Shown: one piece after another, positions 22,327 to 32,569 of the stretch
How the letters are laid out: each line of letters opens with the position of its first letter
Numbering within the stretch: position 1 is the stretch's first letter
Source: Herminiimonas contaminans
GTDB taxonomy: Bacteria > Pseudomonadota > Gammaproteobacteria > Burkholderiales > Burkholderiaceae_D
Length of the DNA stretch: 64,000 nt
Direction of reading: 5' to 3'
Assembly: GCF_015645465.1 (NCBI RefSeq)
Contig: NZ_JADOEL010000002.1
Span: 310,001 to 374,000, forward strand
Made by a program: the position numbers and the translations under genes
The notes under the pieces: model-generated
The model's input: only the letters and a program-made list of their open reading frames with translations
The model's database searches: none
What the model was told of the DNA's origin: nothing

Positions 22327-23338
22327 CCCCGTCCGCGTCCGTTTTACACAAAGCCAGGATCGCAGCCGCATCCTGCTGCTTCAGGGCGTCCGCGATCTGA
22401 CGTCCCAGCGCTTCTGGTTCGTTCGCCGCAGCGCTAAGGTCAGCGCTGGCGATTTTCGAGCCGTCCGGCGTCGCGATGATGGCGCGTAAACGCATGTCAG
22501 CACCATCTATGGTGGCAAAAGCCGCCAGCGGAATCTGGCAGCTCCCGCCAAAATTACGCGATACGGTGCGTTCGGCGGTCACCGCCAATGCAGTTGCCGT
22601 GTGGTTCAACGGCGCCAGCCATTCCTTCAGGTCAGCACGTTCGGAGAGGATTTCTATCGCCATCGCACCTTGCCCAGGCGCAGGCAGGCTTTGCTCCGGC
22701 GGCAGGTAGGAACGGATACGCTGCGCCAGGCCGAGGCGCTTGAGACCGGCGGCAGCCAGGATGATCGCGGCATATTCGCCAGCGTCGAGCTTGCCGAGGC
22801 GGCGATCCAGGTTGCCGCGCAACGGGCGTATCACCAATTGCGGATAGCGCGCGGCGATCAGCGCCTGGCGACGCAGGCTGCTGGTGCCGACGATGGCACC
22901 GGCAGGCAAGGCTTCCAGCGATTCAAACTCGTTGGAGACGAAGGCGTCACGCGGGTCTTCGCGTTCGAGGACAGCCGCCAGCTCAAATCCGTCCGGCAGG
23001 GTCATCGCCACGTCCTTCAGCGAATGCACGGCGATATCCGCTCGTTGTTCAGCGATCGCTACTTCCAATTCCTTGACGAACAAGCCTTTGCCGCCGACTT
23101 TGGAAAGGGTACGATCGAGAATTTGATCACCTCGAGTTGTCATCCCGAGAATCTCTATCGAACACTGCGGATATAATATGGCTAGTTTTTCGCGGACATG
23201 CTCGGCTTGCCACATGGCCAGACGACTTTCGCGCGAGGCAATGACTAGTTTTTTCGGGGGCGGAAATTTCAACACGGCTTCTTTCGATTTTCTGTCAGGG
23301 GCGGCCAAATTTGCTGAATTCTTCTTTGTTTTCAACAA
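22319..23338 (-). CDS. hemC: Porphobilinogen deaminase (hydroxymethylbilane synthase)
   Basis: Joins four porphobilinogens into hydroxymethylbilane. The core is complete: [52 protein letters not shown] and the dipyrromethane-cofactor cysteine in GGSCQIPLA. The annotated frame starts with TTG and has an N-terminal extension of over 20 residues; a GTG at 23275, just before [13 protein letters not shown], would give a protein of normal length and may be the real start. Divergent from ppc, and first gene of the hemCDXY series. Confidence 0.95.
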   Translation of the reverse strand: MLKTKKNSANLAAPDRKSKEAVLKFPPPKKLVIASRESRLAMWQAEHVREKLAILYPQCSIEILGMTTRGDQILDRTLSKVGGKGLFVKELEVAIAEQRADIAVHSLKDVAMTLPDGFELAAVLEREDPRDAFVSNEFESLEALPAGAIVGTSSLRRQALIAARYPQLVIRPLRGNLDRRLGKLDAGEYAAIILAAAGLKRLGLAQRIRSYLPPEQSLPAPGQGAMAIEILSERADLKEWLAPLNHTATALAVTAERTVSRNFGGSCQIPLAAFATIDGADMRLRAIIATPDGSKIASADLSAAANEPEALGRQIADALKQQDAAAILALCKTDADGDV

Positions 23339-23488
23339 GTTCGATATGCTTTCGAAGTCATCACAGTATCGATGACCTCGCAGATTGTTGCATCATGAGT
23401 TCCTTGAAATTTTAGCATGTACCCTCGTAGAAGACGCCGCATTACTCCATCCTTATCACTCTGAACAAGCTGACTGCATTTTTTCAAT

Positions 23489-26344
23489 ATGGCAAAACAA
23501 CCGACAACCCCGCCTCGCGTGAGCTCTCCATCTGCCGATAAGGCAACCAACAAGGACGCACCACTCAAAGAAGATATTCGCTTACTTGGCCGAATATTGG
23601 GCGACGTCTTGCGTGACCAGGAAGGTGATGCAGTATTTGAAGTAGTCGAAACCATCCGCCAGACCGCTGTGCGCTTCCGTCGTGAAGCCGATGTGCAGGC
23701 TGGCACGGACCTGAATAAATTGCTGAAGAAGCTGACCCGCGAACAAACCATTTCCGTGGTGCGCGCATTCTCTTACTTCTCGCATCTGGCGAATATCGCC
23801 GAAGACCAGCATCACAACCGCCGTCGCCGTGCACACCTGTTGGCAGGTTCGGCAGCGCAGGAAGGCAGCGTTTCCTACGCACTGGAGAAACTGGCGAATG
23901 CAGGCGTCAACGGCACCACCGTGCGCAAGTTCTTCAAGGACGCACTGATCTCGCCGGTCCTGACCGCGCACCCGACCGAAGTACAACGCAAGAGTATCCT
24001 CGACGCAGAACACGACATCGCCCGCCTGCTGGCAGCACGCGACCTGCCGATGACCGCGAAGGAACGCGCCGCCAATACTGAACTGCTGCGTGCACTGGTC
24101 ACCACCTTGTGGCAAACCCGCTTGCTGCGTTATTCGAAATTGTCGGTGGAAGACGAAATCAATAACGCCCTGTCCTACTACCGCATTACCTTCCTGCGCG
24201 AATTGCCAGCGCTGTACGAAGACATCGAAGAAGAAATCGCCGAACAATTCCCGCAACGCGCCAGCAGCGCGAATGCCAAGCGCGACCTGCACTCCTATGT
24301 GCAGATGGGTAGCTGGATCGGCGGCGACCGCGACGGCAATCCGAATGTCAACGCTGGCACCATGCAACTCGCTTTGGCACGTCAATCGACTACCATTCTG
24401 GAGTTCTATCTGGAAGAAGTGCACGCATTGGGCGCAGAATTGCCGGTCTCGACCTTCCTTGCTGGCGTCAGCCCGGAAGTACAGGCGCTGGCCGACAAAT
24501 CGCCGGACACGTCCGAACACCGTGCCGATGAACAATATCGTCGTGCCCTGATCGGCATCTATGCACGCCTGGCAGCCACCGCACGCGCACATGGCGCAAC
24601 CAACATCCTGCGCAAGGAAGTCGGCCCAGGCGCACCTTATGAAAGCGCCGTCGAATTTTCGGCCGACCTGCAATTGCTGGTCGACTCGCTCAAGGAGCGT
24701 CATGGCACCGTGCTGATCAAGCCACGCCTGGCGCCGTTGCTGCGCGCGGCAGAAATCTTCGGCTTCCACCTGGCGACACTGGATATGCGTCAAAGCTCGG
24801 ATGTACACGAGCGTGTACTGGGCGAGTTGTTCAAACGTGCCGAAGTCGAAACTTCGTATGCCGACTTGCCGGAACAAAAGAAAGTCGAATTGCTGCTGAC
24901 CGAGCTCGACAAGCCACGCCTGCTATACTCGCCGTACATCGACTACTCGGACGAAACCAATTCCGAACTCAACATCCTGCGTGCCGCGCATCACATCCGT
25001 CAACGTTACGGCTCGCGCGCGATCCGCAACTACATCATCTCGCATACGGAAACCGTATCCGACTTGCTGGAAGTCCTGTTGCTGCAACGTGAAACCGGCT
25101 TGCTGCGCCCAGACACCGATGCTGCATCGGTAGGCGAAGTTGAGTTGATGGTGATCCCGCTGTTTGAAACCATTCCTGATTTGCGCCTCGCCGCAACCAT
25201 CATGGAACAAGTCATGGCGATTCCTAAAGTGCGTCGCCTGATCGCCAAACAGGGGCACCTGCAGGAAGTCATGCTCGGCTACTCCGACTCGAATAAAGAT
25301 GGTGGTTTCCTCACCTCGAACTGGGAACTGTACAAGGCAGAAACCGAACTGGTAAATGTCTTCAATCGTGCCGGCGTCAAACTGCGCCTGTTCCATGGTC
25401 GCGGCGGCACCGTAGGTCGCGGCGGCGGTCCAAGCTACGAAGCGATCCTGGCGCAGCCACCAGGCACCGTGAACGGCCAGATCCGTCTGACCGAACAGGG
25501 CGAAATCATTGCATCCAAATTCTCCAACCCGGAAATTGGTCGTCGCAACCTCGCCTTGCTGGTCGCCGCTACGCTGGAAGCCAGCCTGACGCCACCACCG
25601 GCAGATCGCAAATCGGCGAAGAAACTCGCCGAGTTTGAAAGCGTGATGGCCGAGTTGTCTGAGCTGGCCTACAAAGGCTATCGCAACCTGGTGTACGAAA
25701 CACCGGGCTTCACCGACTACTTCTTCTCGGCCACACCGATTGCAGAAATCGCCGAACTCAATATCGGTTCGCGCCCTGCTTCGCGTAAAGCGACTCGTCG
25801 TATCGAAGATTTGCGCGCAATTCCATGGGGCTTCTCATGGGGTCAATGCCGCTTGCTGTTGCCGGGCTGGTACGGCTTTGGCAGCGCAGTAGAACAATGG
25901 CTGGAGCAAGGCGACAACAAAGCCAAACGCGTGGCAACCTTGCGCGCCATGTTCAAGGAATGGCCTTTCTTCGTGACCCTGCTGTCGAATATGGACATGG
26001 TACTGTCGAAGACCGATCTGGCCGTCGCATCGCGTTACTCGGAAATGGTGGTGGACCGCAAACTGCGCAACAGCATTTTCAAACGCATCGTGGCGGAGCA
26101 TGAGCGTACCTCGACTTGCCTGACGCTGATCACCGGCAAGAAAGAACGCCTGGCGAACAACCCCTTGCTGGCACGTTCGATCAAGAACCGCTTTGCTTAC
26201 CTCGATCCGCTGAATCACTTGCAGGTTGAACTGATCAAACGTCACCGTGCCGCGATGCGCGATGGCAAGGTAGATGACCGTGTCCGTCGCGGTATCCATC
26301 TGTCGATCAACGGTATTGCAGCCGGTCTGCGCAACACAGGCTAA
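23489..26344 (+). CDS. ppc: Phosphoenolpyruvate carboxylase
   Basis: Anaplerotic enzyme fixing bicarbonate on phosphoenolpyruvate to give oxaloacetate. At 951 residues it is somewhat longer than the E. coli enzyme, the extra being an N-terminal lysine- and threonine-rich tail. Signatures are [13 protein letters not shown] (catalytic His), [27 protein letters not shown] (catalytic Lys/Asp), [16 protein letters not shown] and a C-terminus ending in RNTG, the usual final motif that lines the active and aspartate-inhibition sites. Transcribed away from hemC; ends at a strong terminator. Confidence 0.98.
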   Translation: MAKQPTTPPRVSSPSADKATNKDAPLKEDIRLLGRILGDVLRDQEGDAVFEVVETIRQTAVRFRREADVQAGTDLNKLLKKLTREQTISVVRAFSYFSHLANIAEDQHHNRRRRAHLLAGSAAQEGSVSYALEKLANAGVNGTTVRKFFKDALISPVLTAHPTEVQRKSILDAEHDIARLLAARDLPMTAKERAANTELLRALVTTLWQTRLLRYSKLSVEDEINNALSYYRITFLRELPALYEDIEEEIAEQFPQRASSANAKRDLHSYVQMGSWIGGDRDGNPNVNAGTMQLALARQSTTILEFYLEEVHALGAELPVSTFLAGVSPEVQALADKSPDTSEHRADEQYRRALIGIYARLAATARAHGATNILRKEVGPGAPYESAVEFSADLQLLVDSLKERHGTVLIKPRLAPLLRAAEIFGFHLATLDMRQSSDVHERVLGELFKRAEVETSYADLPEQKKVELLLTELDKPRLLYSPYIDYSDETNSELNILRAAHHIRQRYGSRAIRNYIISHTETVSDLLEVLLLQRETGLLRPDTDAASVGEVELMVIPLFETIPDLRLAATIMEQVMAIPKVRRLIAKQGHLQEVMLGYSDSNKDGGFLTSNWELYKAETELVNVFNRAGVKLRLFHGRGGTVGRGGGPSYEAILAQPPGTVNGQIRLTEQGEIIASKFSNPEIGRRNLALLVAATLEASLTPPPADRKSAKKLAEFESVMAELSELAYKGYRNLVYETPGFTDYFFSATPIAEIAELNIGSRPASRKATRRIEDLRAIPWGFSWGQCRLLLPGWYGFGSAVEQWLEQGDNKAKRVATLRAMFKEWPFFVTLLSNMDMVLSKTDLAVASRYSEMVVDRKLRNSIFKRIVAEHERTSTCLTLITGKKERLANNPLLARSIKNRFAYLDPLNHLQVELIKRHRAAMRDGKVDDRVRRGIHLSINGIAAGLRNTG

Positions 26345-26360
26345 GACTCATATAGCCAAC

Positions 26361-26394
26361 AAAAAAGGGAAGCAGGTTTGCTTCCCTTTTTTAC
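26361..26394. terminator. Bidirectional terminator between ppc and algR
   Basis: AAAAAAGGGAAGCA / TGCTTCCCTTTTTT stem-loop. It has A and T tracts on both sides and lies between two convergent genes, so it can serve both. Confidence 0.9.
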
Positions 26395-26410
26395 GTCTGT
26401 TATTTAGAAC

Positions 26411-27190
26411 TCAGCGCACCAGCGCCTTGACCCCGGCCCATTGTCGCCGTGAAATCGGCAGGCGGTCATCGATATGCTGGAGGATGACTTGCCACGACTC
26501 CTGCGCCTTATCGGTTTCACTATCGGCATCTACCAGCTGCGCACCACGTTCCACGCCTATGATGGCATCACGTGCGACCAGGGCGTTGCGATGTACACGG
26601 ATGAACTGGGTCGAGAACTCCTGCTCCAGCGCCGAGAGCGAACCTTCCAGCAAATACTCACGTTCACGTGTGCGCAGGGTCACGTACTTGGCTTCTGCCT
26701 TCAGGTACAGCACATGGGCCACCGGCACCAATAACAAACGACCTCGTTCCTGCACCGAAAAATTCTTGCGAGTACTTTGCAAAGTACTCGCCACTTCGCT
26801 CAGTTTTTGCTTCTGCTGCAAACCGTTAACACGGCGAATCGCATCGGCCAGGCGCGATGCGCGTACCGGCTTCAGCAAATAATCGAGCGCATGTACTTCA
26901 AAAGCCTTTAATGCATATTCATCATAAGCAGTGACGAAGATCACCGCAGGTCCGGGCGGCCCCGCCTGCGCCAGATGCGCGGCCAGCTCTATGCCCGTCA
27001 TGCCCGGCATTTGCACGTCCAGCAGCACGATATCCGGTGCCAGCGTAGCGATGCTATCCAGTGCCTGCTGTGCCTGCACCGCTTCGCCCACCAGCTCATG
27101 CGGGCACTCGGCCGCGATATCAGCCAGCAAGGTCGCCAGGCGCGCGCGCGCTGGTGCTTCGTCATCAACAATCAGGATGCGCGGCGTCAT
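26411..27190 (-). CDS. algR: LytTR-type response regulator (AlgR-like)
   Basis: A 259-residue regulator with an N-terminal receiver domain (DDE at 9-11, phospho-acceptor Asp58 in LLDVQMPG, then a conserved Thr/Lys end) and a C-terminal LytTR DNA-binding domain (about 155-255) with EYLLEGSLSALEQEF and FIRVHRNALVARDAI. It overlaps the sensor gene by 4 bases, so they form one operon. The gene order with hemCD on one side and argH on the other matches the P. aeruginosa argH-fimS(algZ)-algR-hemC-hemD locus, which supports the algR assignment. The target genes are unknown here. Confidence 0.88.
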   Translation of the reverse strand: MTPRILIVDDEAPARARLATLLADIAAECPHELVGEAVQAQQALDSIATLAPDIVLLDVQMPGMTGIELAAHLAQAGPPGPAVIFVTAYDEYALKAFEVHALDYLLKPVRASRLADAIRRVNGLQQKQKLSEVASTLQSTRKNFSVQERGRLLLVPVAHVLYLKAEAKYVTLRTREREYLLEGSLSALEQEFSTQFIRVHRNALVARDAIIGVERGAQLVDADSETDKAQESWQVILQHIDDRLPISRRQWAGVKALVR

Positions 27191-28233
27191 GCACCTGCCT
27201 TTTGGTAAGGCAGGTAGAGATGCACTTCAAATTGTCCATCCACTACTTGCGTCGTCAATTGCGCCTCCATATCGTATAAGAGCGTCAAGCGTTCACGGAT
27301 GTTATCCAGTGCCATATGATTGCCGGTCGACTCCACATCAGCATGATACGGATTCGTCATCACGATTTCTATACGGTCGCGCACGCGGCTGATCGCAATC
27401 CTGATCAGCGCGGTTTCGGGTGAAGGTTCGACGCCGTAATGCACGGCATTTTCCAACAAAGGTTGCAGCAGCAAGGCAGGCGTCTTCGCCCTTTGCAGCG
27501 TGTCGCCGGAAATACCATCGGTATCCCATTGCACCTGCAAGCGTTCGCCCAGGCGTATCTTTTCTATCGACAGGTATTGCATGCCGATACGAACTTCATT
27601 GCCCAGCGTCGTGATATCGCGCGCATCGCGCATGAGGACGCGAAACAGATCGGCCATATCTTCCAGCGTGCTTTCGGCACGACGTGGCTCGGTGCGTATC
27701 AGCGACAGCACGGCATTCAGGCTATTGAACAGGAAATGCGGCCGTATCCGCGCCTGCAAAGCCTGCAGGCGTGCTTCCGCCAGTGCCGGGGAAAAAGCCC
27801 GTGTCCGCAATTCAAAATAATGCTGCAGGCCGATGCCGAACAAAGCCGCACAGACAAAACCTTCCGGTGCCGACAAACGACTCAGGTTGGTCAGCATCAA
27901 ATCGTCATTCAACAGGTAATGAATGATCAGGCCGGTAATCGCGCCCGGTACCAGTGCGCAGGCCAGGCGCTGGCCCCACGGCGGGATGGAACGCACCAGG
28001 CGGCGCAGGCCGCACAAGGCGAACAAGGAAGTCAGGCTGGCCAGCTCCAGCAACATCGATGCTTCACCAAAAGCCAGCAAACCCGCCTGTATCGATGAGG
28101 CATTGATCAGCATTACCACCAGCACCACGCCGTTGACGGCCAGCAAGGATCTGACCATGATGCCGATATTGCAACAGTCTGGGATCACGATTTCCAGCGG
28201 GGAGACGGGCGCGGAATCTGGCGATGGCGGCAT
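27187..28233 (-). CDS. algZ: AlgZ/FimS-like sensor histidine kinase
   Basis: Membrane sensor of the LytS/AlgZ class, 348 residues. About four hydrophobic helices fill the first 140 residues; the kinase domain follows with the family-specific His box ARIRPHFLFNSLNAV (His166) and the ATP-binding part (LLLQPLLENAVHYGV as the N-box, DNIRERLTLLYD in place of a classic G-box). Such kinases lack the standard HisKA domain. Sensory signal unknown. Divergent from argH, whose promoter lies between them. Confidence 0.88.
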   Translation of the reverse strand: MPPSPDSAPVSPLEIVIPDCCNIGIMVRSLLAVNGVVLVVMLINASSIQAGLLAFGEASMLLELASLTSLFALCGLRRLVRSIPPWGQRLACALVPGAITGLIIHYLLNDDLMLTNLSRLSAPEGFVCAALFGIGLQHYFELRTRAFSPALAEARLQALQARIRPHFLFNSLNAVLSLIRTEPRRAESTLEDMADLFRVLMRDARDITTLGNEVRIGMQYLSIEKIRLGERLQVQWDTDGISGDTLQRAKTPALLLQPLLENAVHYGVEPSPETALIRIAISRVRDRIEIVMTNPYHADVESTGNHMALDNIRERLTLLYDMEAQLTTQVVDGQFEVHLYLPYQKAGA

Positions 28234-28283
28234 GGTTGAAGGATTTATCAGGGCTAGAGTGGGACTGCGGGGTGCGCTTGTTC

Positions 28284-28289
28284 TATAAT
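28284..28289 (+). promoter_or_regulatory. -10 box of argH
   Basis: A perfect TATAAT, 24 bases ahead of the argH start. The -35 region at 28261-28266 (GGGACT) is a poor match. Confidence 0.5.
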
Positions 28290-28312
28290 CGCGTATTCAT
28301 TAGGACCCAATT

Positions 28313-29707
28313 ATGACAGCACAACTCTCCAAAAAGAGCGAGGCCTGGTCGGCACGCTTCAACGAACCGGTTTCCGATCTGGTCAAACGTTACACTGCTT
28401 CTGTATTTTTCGACAAGCGTCTGGCTCAGGTAGATATCCAGGGTTCGCTGGCCCATGCAGAGATGCTGGCACACCAAAACATCATCAGCCAGCAAGACCA
28501 CGCTGAAATCCAGCGCGGCATGGCACAGATCCAGGAAGAAATCGCTGCCGGCAAGTTTGAATGGCTGCTGGATCTGGAAGACGTCCACCTGAATATCGAA
28601 AAACGCCTGACCGAGCTGGTTGGTGACGCTGGTAAACGTTTGCACACCGGCCGTTCACGCAATGACCAGGTCGCGACCGACATCCGTCTGTATGTACGTA
28701 GCGAAATCGACAATATCGTCGGTTTGCTGCGCGACCTGCGCCTGGCACTGCTGGACCTGGCTGAAAAACACGCCGATACCATCCTGCCTGGCTTCACCCA
28801 CATGCAAGTGGCACAACCGATCACCTTCGGTCACCACATGCTGGCTTATGTTGAAATGTTCAGCCGTGATGCCGAACGCATGCTGGATTGCCGCAAGCGC
28901 GTTAATCGCCTGCCGCTGGGCGCCGCTGCACTGGCTGGCACCACCTTCCCTATCGACCGTGAACGCGTTGCGCGCACACTGGATTTTGAAGACGTTTGCC
29001 ACAACTCGCTGGATGCAGTTTCGGATCGCGACTTCGCGATTGAATTCTGCGCCGCCGCGGCACTGATCATGACGCACGTCTCGCGTATGTCGGAAGAACT
29101 GGTGATCTGGATGAGCCCGCGCGTCGGCTTCATCGATATCGCTGATCGCTTCTGCACCGGCTCGTCCATTATGCCGCAAAAGAAAAACCCGGACGTCCCT
29201 GAACTGGCACGCGGCAAGACCGGTCGCGTCAACGGTCACCTGATCGCCCTGCTGACCTTGATGAAAGGCCAGCCGCTGGCCTACAACAAGGACAACCAGG
29301 AAGACAAGGAACCGCTATTCGACACCGTCGATACCGTGGTCGATACGCTGCGCATCTTTGCTGACATGGCAACCGGCATCACCGTCAAACCTGAAGCGAT
29401 GCGCGATGCCGCGTTGCAAGGTTATGCCACCGCAACCGACCTGGCCGATTACCTGGTGAAAAAAGGCCTGCCGTTCCGTGATGCGCATGAAGCTGTGGCA
29501 CATGCAGTACGTGCCTGTGTAGACCGAGGCTGCGACCTGAGCGACCTGACACTGGAAGAAATGCGTGTCTTCTCGTCGCTGATCGAAGCCGACATCTTTG
29601 AAGTACTGACACTGGAAGGTTCGGTCGCAGCACGTAATCACGTCGGCGGCACCGCTCCCCAGCAAGTGCGCCTGGCAATCGCACGGCACCGTGCACGCCT
29701 GAGCTAA
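28313..29707 (+). CDS. argH: Argininosuccinate lyase
   Basis: Last step of arginine synthesis: argininosuccinate to arginine and fumarate. The 464-residue length and the fumarase-superfamily signature [12 protein letters not shown] (283-294, catalytic Ser) are diagnostic; [13 protein letters not shown] (111-123) and the catalytic His163 in FTHMQ are also present. It stands alone with its own promoter and terminator, in the conserved position beside algZ/algR. Confidence 0.98.
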   Translation: MTAQLSKKSEAWSARFNEPVSDLVKRYTASVFFDKRLAQVDIQGSLAHAEMLAHQNIISQQDHAEIQRGMAQIQEEIAAGKFEWLLDLEDVHLNIEKRLTELVGDAGKRLHTGRSRNDQVATDIRLYVRSEIDNIVGLLRDLRLALLDLAEKHADTILPGFTHMQVAQPITFGHHMLAYVEMFSRDAERMLDCRKRVNRLPLGAAALAGTTFPIDRERVARTLDFEDVCHNSLDAVSDRDFAIEFCAAAALIMTHVSRMSEELVIWMSPRVGFIDIADRFCTGSSIMPQKKNPDVPELARGKTGRVNGHLIALLTLMKGQPLAYNKDNQEDKEPLFDTVDTVVDTLRIFADMATGITVKPEAMRDAALQGYATATDLADYLVKKGLPFRDAHEAVAHAVRACVDRGCDLSDLTLEEMRVFSSLIEADIFEVLTLEGSVAARNHVGGTAPQQVRLAIARHRARLS

Positions 29708-29718
29708 AACGCTATTCC

Positions 29719-29748
29719 GGGCATGCAACTCTGCATGCCCGTTTCATT
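29719..29748 (+). terminator. Terminator after argH
   Basis: CGGGCATGCA / TGCATGCCCG stem with a very short loop and a T-rich tail, 12 bases past the argH stop. Confidence 0.8.
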
Positions 29749-30048
29749 TCTGCATCCACTATTGCAGCAAGCTGTAAATCCCCACTTCAAACAAGGGTTT
29801 TAATTCTCCAGTTCCCTCTGAAAAACTGCCTTTTTCCTGACCTTAGTAATGTTCGTGTCAGCTAGGCTCTGTATCGTGCTGCCTTGTGAAAATGGGATAT
29901 GTGTGTACGCATCAAAAAACGCTTTTCTAACAAGGGCGTCAATTGATATGGCTTATACTCACATGGCAATAAAAAGCATCTTCGCAGGCGTTAATAAACA
30001 GGGGCATGCGCACGTGCTTCATTCAAAATCAATCTGGAGACAAAAATA
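29749..30048. other. Gene-free stretch upstream of the TRAP membrane genes
   Basis: About 300 bases with no convincing gene. An open frame of 66 codons at 29849-30049 has no coding character. The end carries the dctQ ribosome site (CTGGAGAC, 8 bases before the ATG). A TATACT hexamer at 29954-29959 could be a -10 element but has no -35 partner. Confidence 0.5.
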
Positions 30049-30633
30049 ATGTCTTTTTTGCTATCGCTATCGCGATTCATTGATGCCCTCAATGAAAAAA
30101 TAGGCCAGGGTATCAGCTGGGCCCTATTGCTCGCTGTCCTCATCTGTACCGGCAATGCCGTCATGCGCTACATATTCAATATCAGCTCTAACGGCTGGCT
30201 TGAAATTCAGTGGTATTTATTTGGTGCGATCTTTTTGTTGGCCACTTCGTACACGCTGCGTCGCAATGAACATGTGCGCATCGACGTTGTCGTTGGCCGT
30301 TTCTCCAAACGTACCCAAGTCTGGATCGATTTGCTCGGCTTCCTGCTGTTCCTGATGCCCGCAACCTTGCTGATCCTGTACTACTCGGTACCGTATGCAT
30401 GGATTTCGATCGAAAGCCAGGAAGTCTCGAGCAATGCCGGCGGTCTGATCGTCTGGCCTGCGAAATTGCTGATCCCTGTCGGCTTCGTATTCCTGGCACT
30501 CCAAGGCACATCAGAAATCATCAAACGGATCGGCTACCTGAAAGGTCTGGTCCCTGCCAGCGCCTTTGAAAAACAGGTTGCCACCCCCGAAGAAGAAATT
30601 GCGGCGATCAAAGCTGCAAATAAACTTAACTGA
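30049..30633 (+). CDS. TRAP transporter small membrane subunit (DctQ)
   Basis: The four-helix DctQ subunit of a tripartite ATP-independent periplasmic transporter, 194 residues. Typical pattern: first helix WALLLAVLICTGNAVMRYIF, the NGWLEIQWYLFGAIFLL second helix, RRNEHVRIDVVVGRFSKRTQ cytoplasmic loop and the WISIESQEVSSNAGGLIVWPAKLLIPVGF end that faces the large subunit. It lies 15 bases before dctM, so they are co-transcribed. Confidence 0.92.
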   Translation: MSFLLSLSRFIDALNEKIGQGISWALLLAVLICTGNAVMRYIFNISSNGWLEIQWYLFGAIFLLATSYTLRRNEHVRIDVVVGRFSKRTQVWIDLLGFLLFLMPATLLILYYSVPYAWISIESQEVSSNAGGLIVWPAKLLIPVGFVFLALQGTSEIIKRIGYLKGLVPASAFEKQVATPEEEIAAIKAANKLN

Positions 30634-30648
30634 TCGCCAGGAATAAAC

Positions 30649-32340
30649 ATGACTGAATTTCTCATTGCGAATATGGCGCCGATCATGTTCGGCGCACTCG
30701 TGGTATTCCTGCTATCAGGTTTCCCGGTTGCTTTTGCGCTCGCCGCCAACGGCCTGTTCTTTGGCTTGCTCGGCATCGAACTGGGCCTGCTCAAACCAGA
30801 ACTGCTGCAAGCCTTGCCTAACCGTATCTTCGGCATCATGGCGAACGATACCTTGCTGGCGATTCCATTCTTTACCTTCATGGGTCTGATCCTCGAACGA
30901 TCAGGGATGGCAGAAGACTTGCTCGATACCATCGGCCAGTTGTTTGGTCCTTTGCGTGGCGGTGTGGCGTACGCGGTTATTTTCGTTGGCGCGCTGCTGG
31001 CGGCAACGACCGGCGTGGTTGCAGCGTCCGTGATTTCGATGGGCCTGATTTCGCTGCCGGTGATGTTGCGCTATGGCTATGACAAGAAAATTGCTACTGG
31101 TGTAATTGCTGCGTCAGGCACCTTGGCGCAAATCATTCCGCCGTCGCTGGTGCTGATCGTGATGGCCGACCAATTGGGTCGTTCCGTAGGCGATATGTAC
31201 CAGGCAGCTTTTTTCCCTGGCCTGATGCTGACAGCCATGTATGCCGGTTACATCCTGATCATCTCTATCCTGCGACCAAAATGGGTACCTGCCTTGCCAG
31301 CGGAAGCACGCAACCTGCGCCAACCTGATGGCTCCAGTGGTGTTATCTCCCTGCTGATCCTGATCGTCGGAACTGTGGCAGCCTGCTTCGTACTCGAAAA
31401 AATCCTGTTAGCCTCCAACCCAAAGTTGCATGCCGATGAGGGCCTCATTTACGCCGCGACATTGAGCATTGCCACTGCCTTCCTGATTGCCTACATCAAT
31501 CGCAAGATGAAACTGGGCATGCTGTCGAAAATCGCTGAACAGGTGGTCTTCGTACTGGTTCCGCCACTCGCCTTGATCTTCCTGGTGCTGGGTACCATTT
31601 TCGTCGGTATCGCCACACCTACTGAAGGCGGCGGTATGGGCGCCTTTGGTGCGATGGTGCTGGCTATCATGAATCGCCGCCTGTCGTGGGACTTGCTCAA
31701 GCAAGCGATGAATTCAACCTCACGCCTGTCCTGCTTTGTCATGTTCATCCTGATCGGCTCCAGCGTGTTCGGCCTGATCTTCCGCGGCGTCAATGGCGAC
31801 CTGTGGGTGGAACATCTGCTGACCTCCTTGCCAGGTGGTACTGCCGGCTTCCTGATCGTGGTCAACATCCTGTTCTTCGGTCTGGCCTTCTTCCTCGACT
31901 TCTTCGAACTGGCCTTCATCCTGGTACCACTGGTCGGCCCGGTCGCAGAAAAAATGGGCATCGACCTGATCTGGTTCGGCGTACTGCTGAGCGTGAACAT
32001 GCAGACTTCGTTCATGCATCCACCTTTCGGCTTCGCCCTGTTCTATTTAAGGTCGGTCGCGCCCAAAGAGGTCAAGACCTCGGATATTTACTGGGGCTCG
32101 GTACCATTCGTGCTGATCCAGGTCATCATGGTGACGCTGATCATCGCCTTCCCGAAACTGATCTCGGTCGATTCCAAAACCGATATGCATGAAAAAATCG
32201 AGTTGAAGATCGATATGGGTGATAACAGCGTGGACTACGGCAATGACGATGCTACGGAGAACAGCAGCGACAAACCTGCCAGCACCGACGATGAAGCACC
32301 GCAACTGAACTTCTCAACGGAAGAGCCAGCCAAGAAGTAA
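30649..32340 (+). CDS. TRAP transporter large membrane subunit (DctM) with acidic C-terminal tail
   Basis: The sodium-coupled transport subunit. At 563 residues it is longer than the usual 425-450. Typical DctM blocks are IPFFTFMGLILERSGMAEDL, the GVVAASVISMGLISLP and GTLAQIIPPS motifs in the first half and TPTEGGGMGAFGA in the second. Extra length comes from an additional helical stretch near residues 220-280 and from a hydrophilic, Asp/Glu-rich tail of about 55 residues after the last helix (DDATENSSDKPASTDDEAP). Together with dctQ it would form the membrane pair; the binding protein is encoded just downstream on the opposite strand. Substrate probably an organic or 2-oxo acid. Confidence 0.92.
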   Translation: MTEFLIANMAPIMFGALVVFLLSGFPVAFALAANGLFFGLLGIELGLLKPELLQALPNRIFGIMANDTLLAIPFFTFMGLILERSGMAEDLLDTIGQLFGPLRGGVAYAVIFVGALLAATTGVVAASVISMGLISLPVMLRYGYDKKIATGVIAASGTLAQIIPPSLVLIVMADQLGRSVGDMYQAAFFPGLMLTAMYAGYILIISILRPKWVPALPAEARNLRQPDGSSGVISLLILIVGTVAACFVLEKILLASNPKLHADEGLIYAATLSIATAFLIAYINRKMKLGMLSKIAEQVVFVLVPPLALIFLVLGTIFVGIATPTEGGGMGAFGAMVLAIMNRRLSWDLLKQAMNSTSRLSCFVMFILIGSSVFGLIFRGVNGDLWVEHLLTSLPGGTAGFLIVVNILFFGLAFFLDFFELAFILVPLVGPVAEKMGIDLIWFGVLLSVNMQTSFMHPPFGFALFYLRSVAPKEVKTSDIYWGSVPFVLIQVIMVTLIIAFPKLISVDSKTDMHEKIELKIDMGDNSVDYGNDDATENSSDKPASTDDEAPQLNFSTEEPAKK

Positions 32341-32355
32341 GACTGGCCTCTCGAC

Positions 32356-32389
32356 AAAAATCCCGCACCTACAGTGCGGGATTTTTTTT
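32356..32389 (+). terminator. Terminator after dctM
   Basis: AAAATCCCGCAC / GTGCGGGATTTT stem followed by a run of eight T residues. Confidence 0.9.
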
Positions 32390-32522
32390 GCCCGCAACAT
32401 CTGCAAACAAGCCGCTTCCGTCGCTTGTGCAGCAAGATCTGATTGCAGCAACGCCAGTGGCACAGTCCCGCCCCGCCCCTTTAAGCATGGATAACCTGCT
32501 ACGCCACGAAGTTCTCGGACAT

Positions 32523-32554
32523 AAAAAAACCCGCAGCACAGGCTGCGGGTTTTG
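32523..32554 (-). terminator. Terminator after the TRAP binding-protein gene
   Basis: AAAACCCGCAGC / GCTGCGGGTTTT hairpin whose T run on the minus strand is 15-25 bases past the stop of the binding-protein gene. Confidence 0.88.
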
Positions 32555-32569
32555 ATGAAGCTGTAAGGA

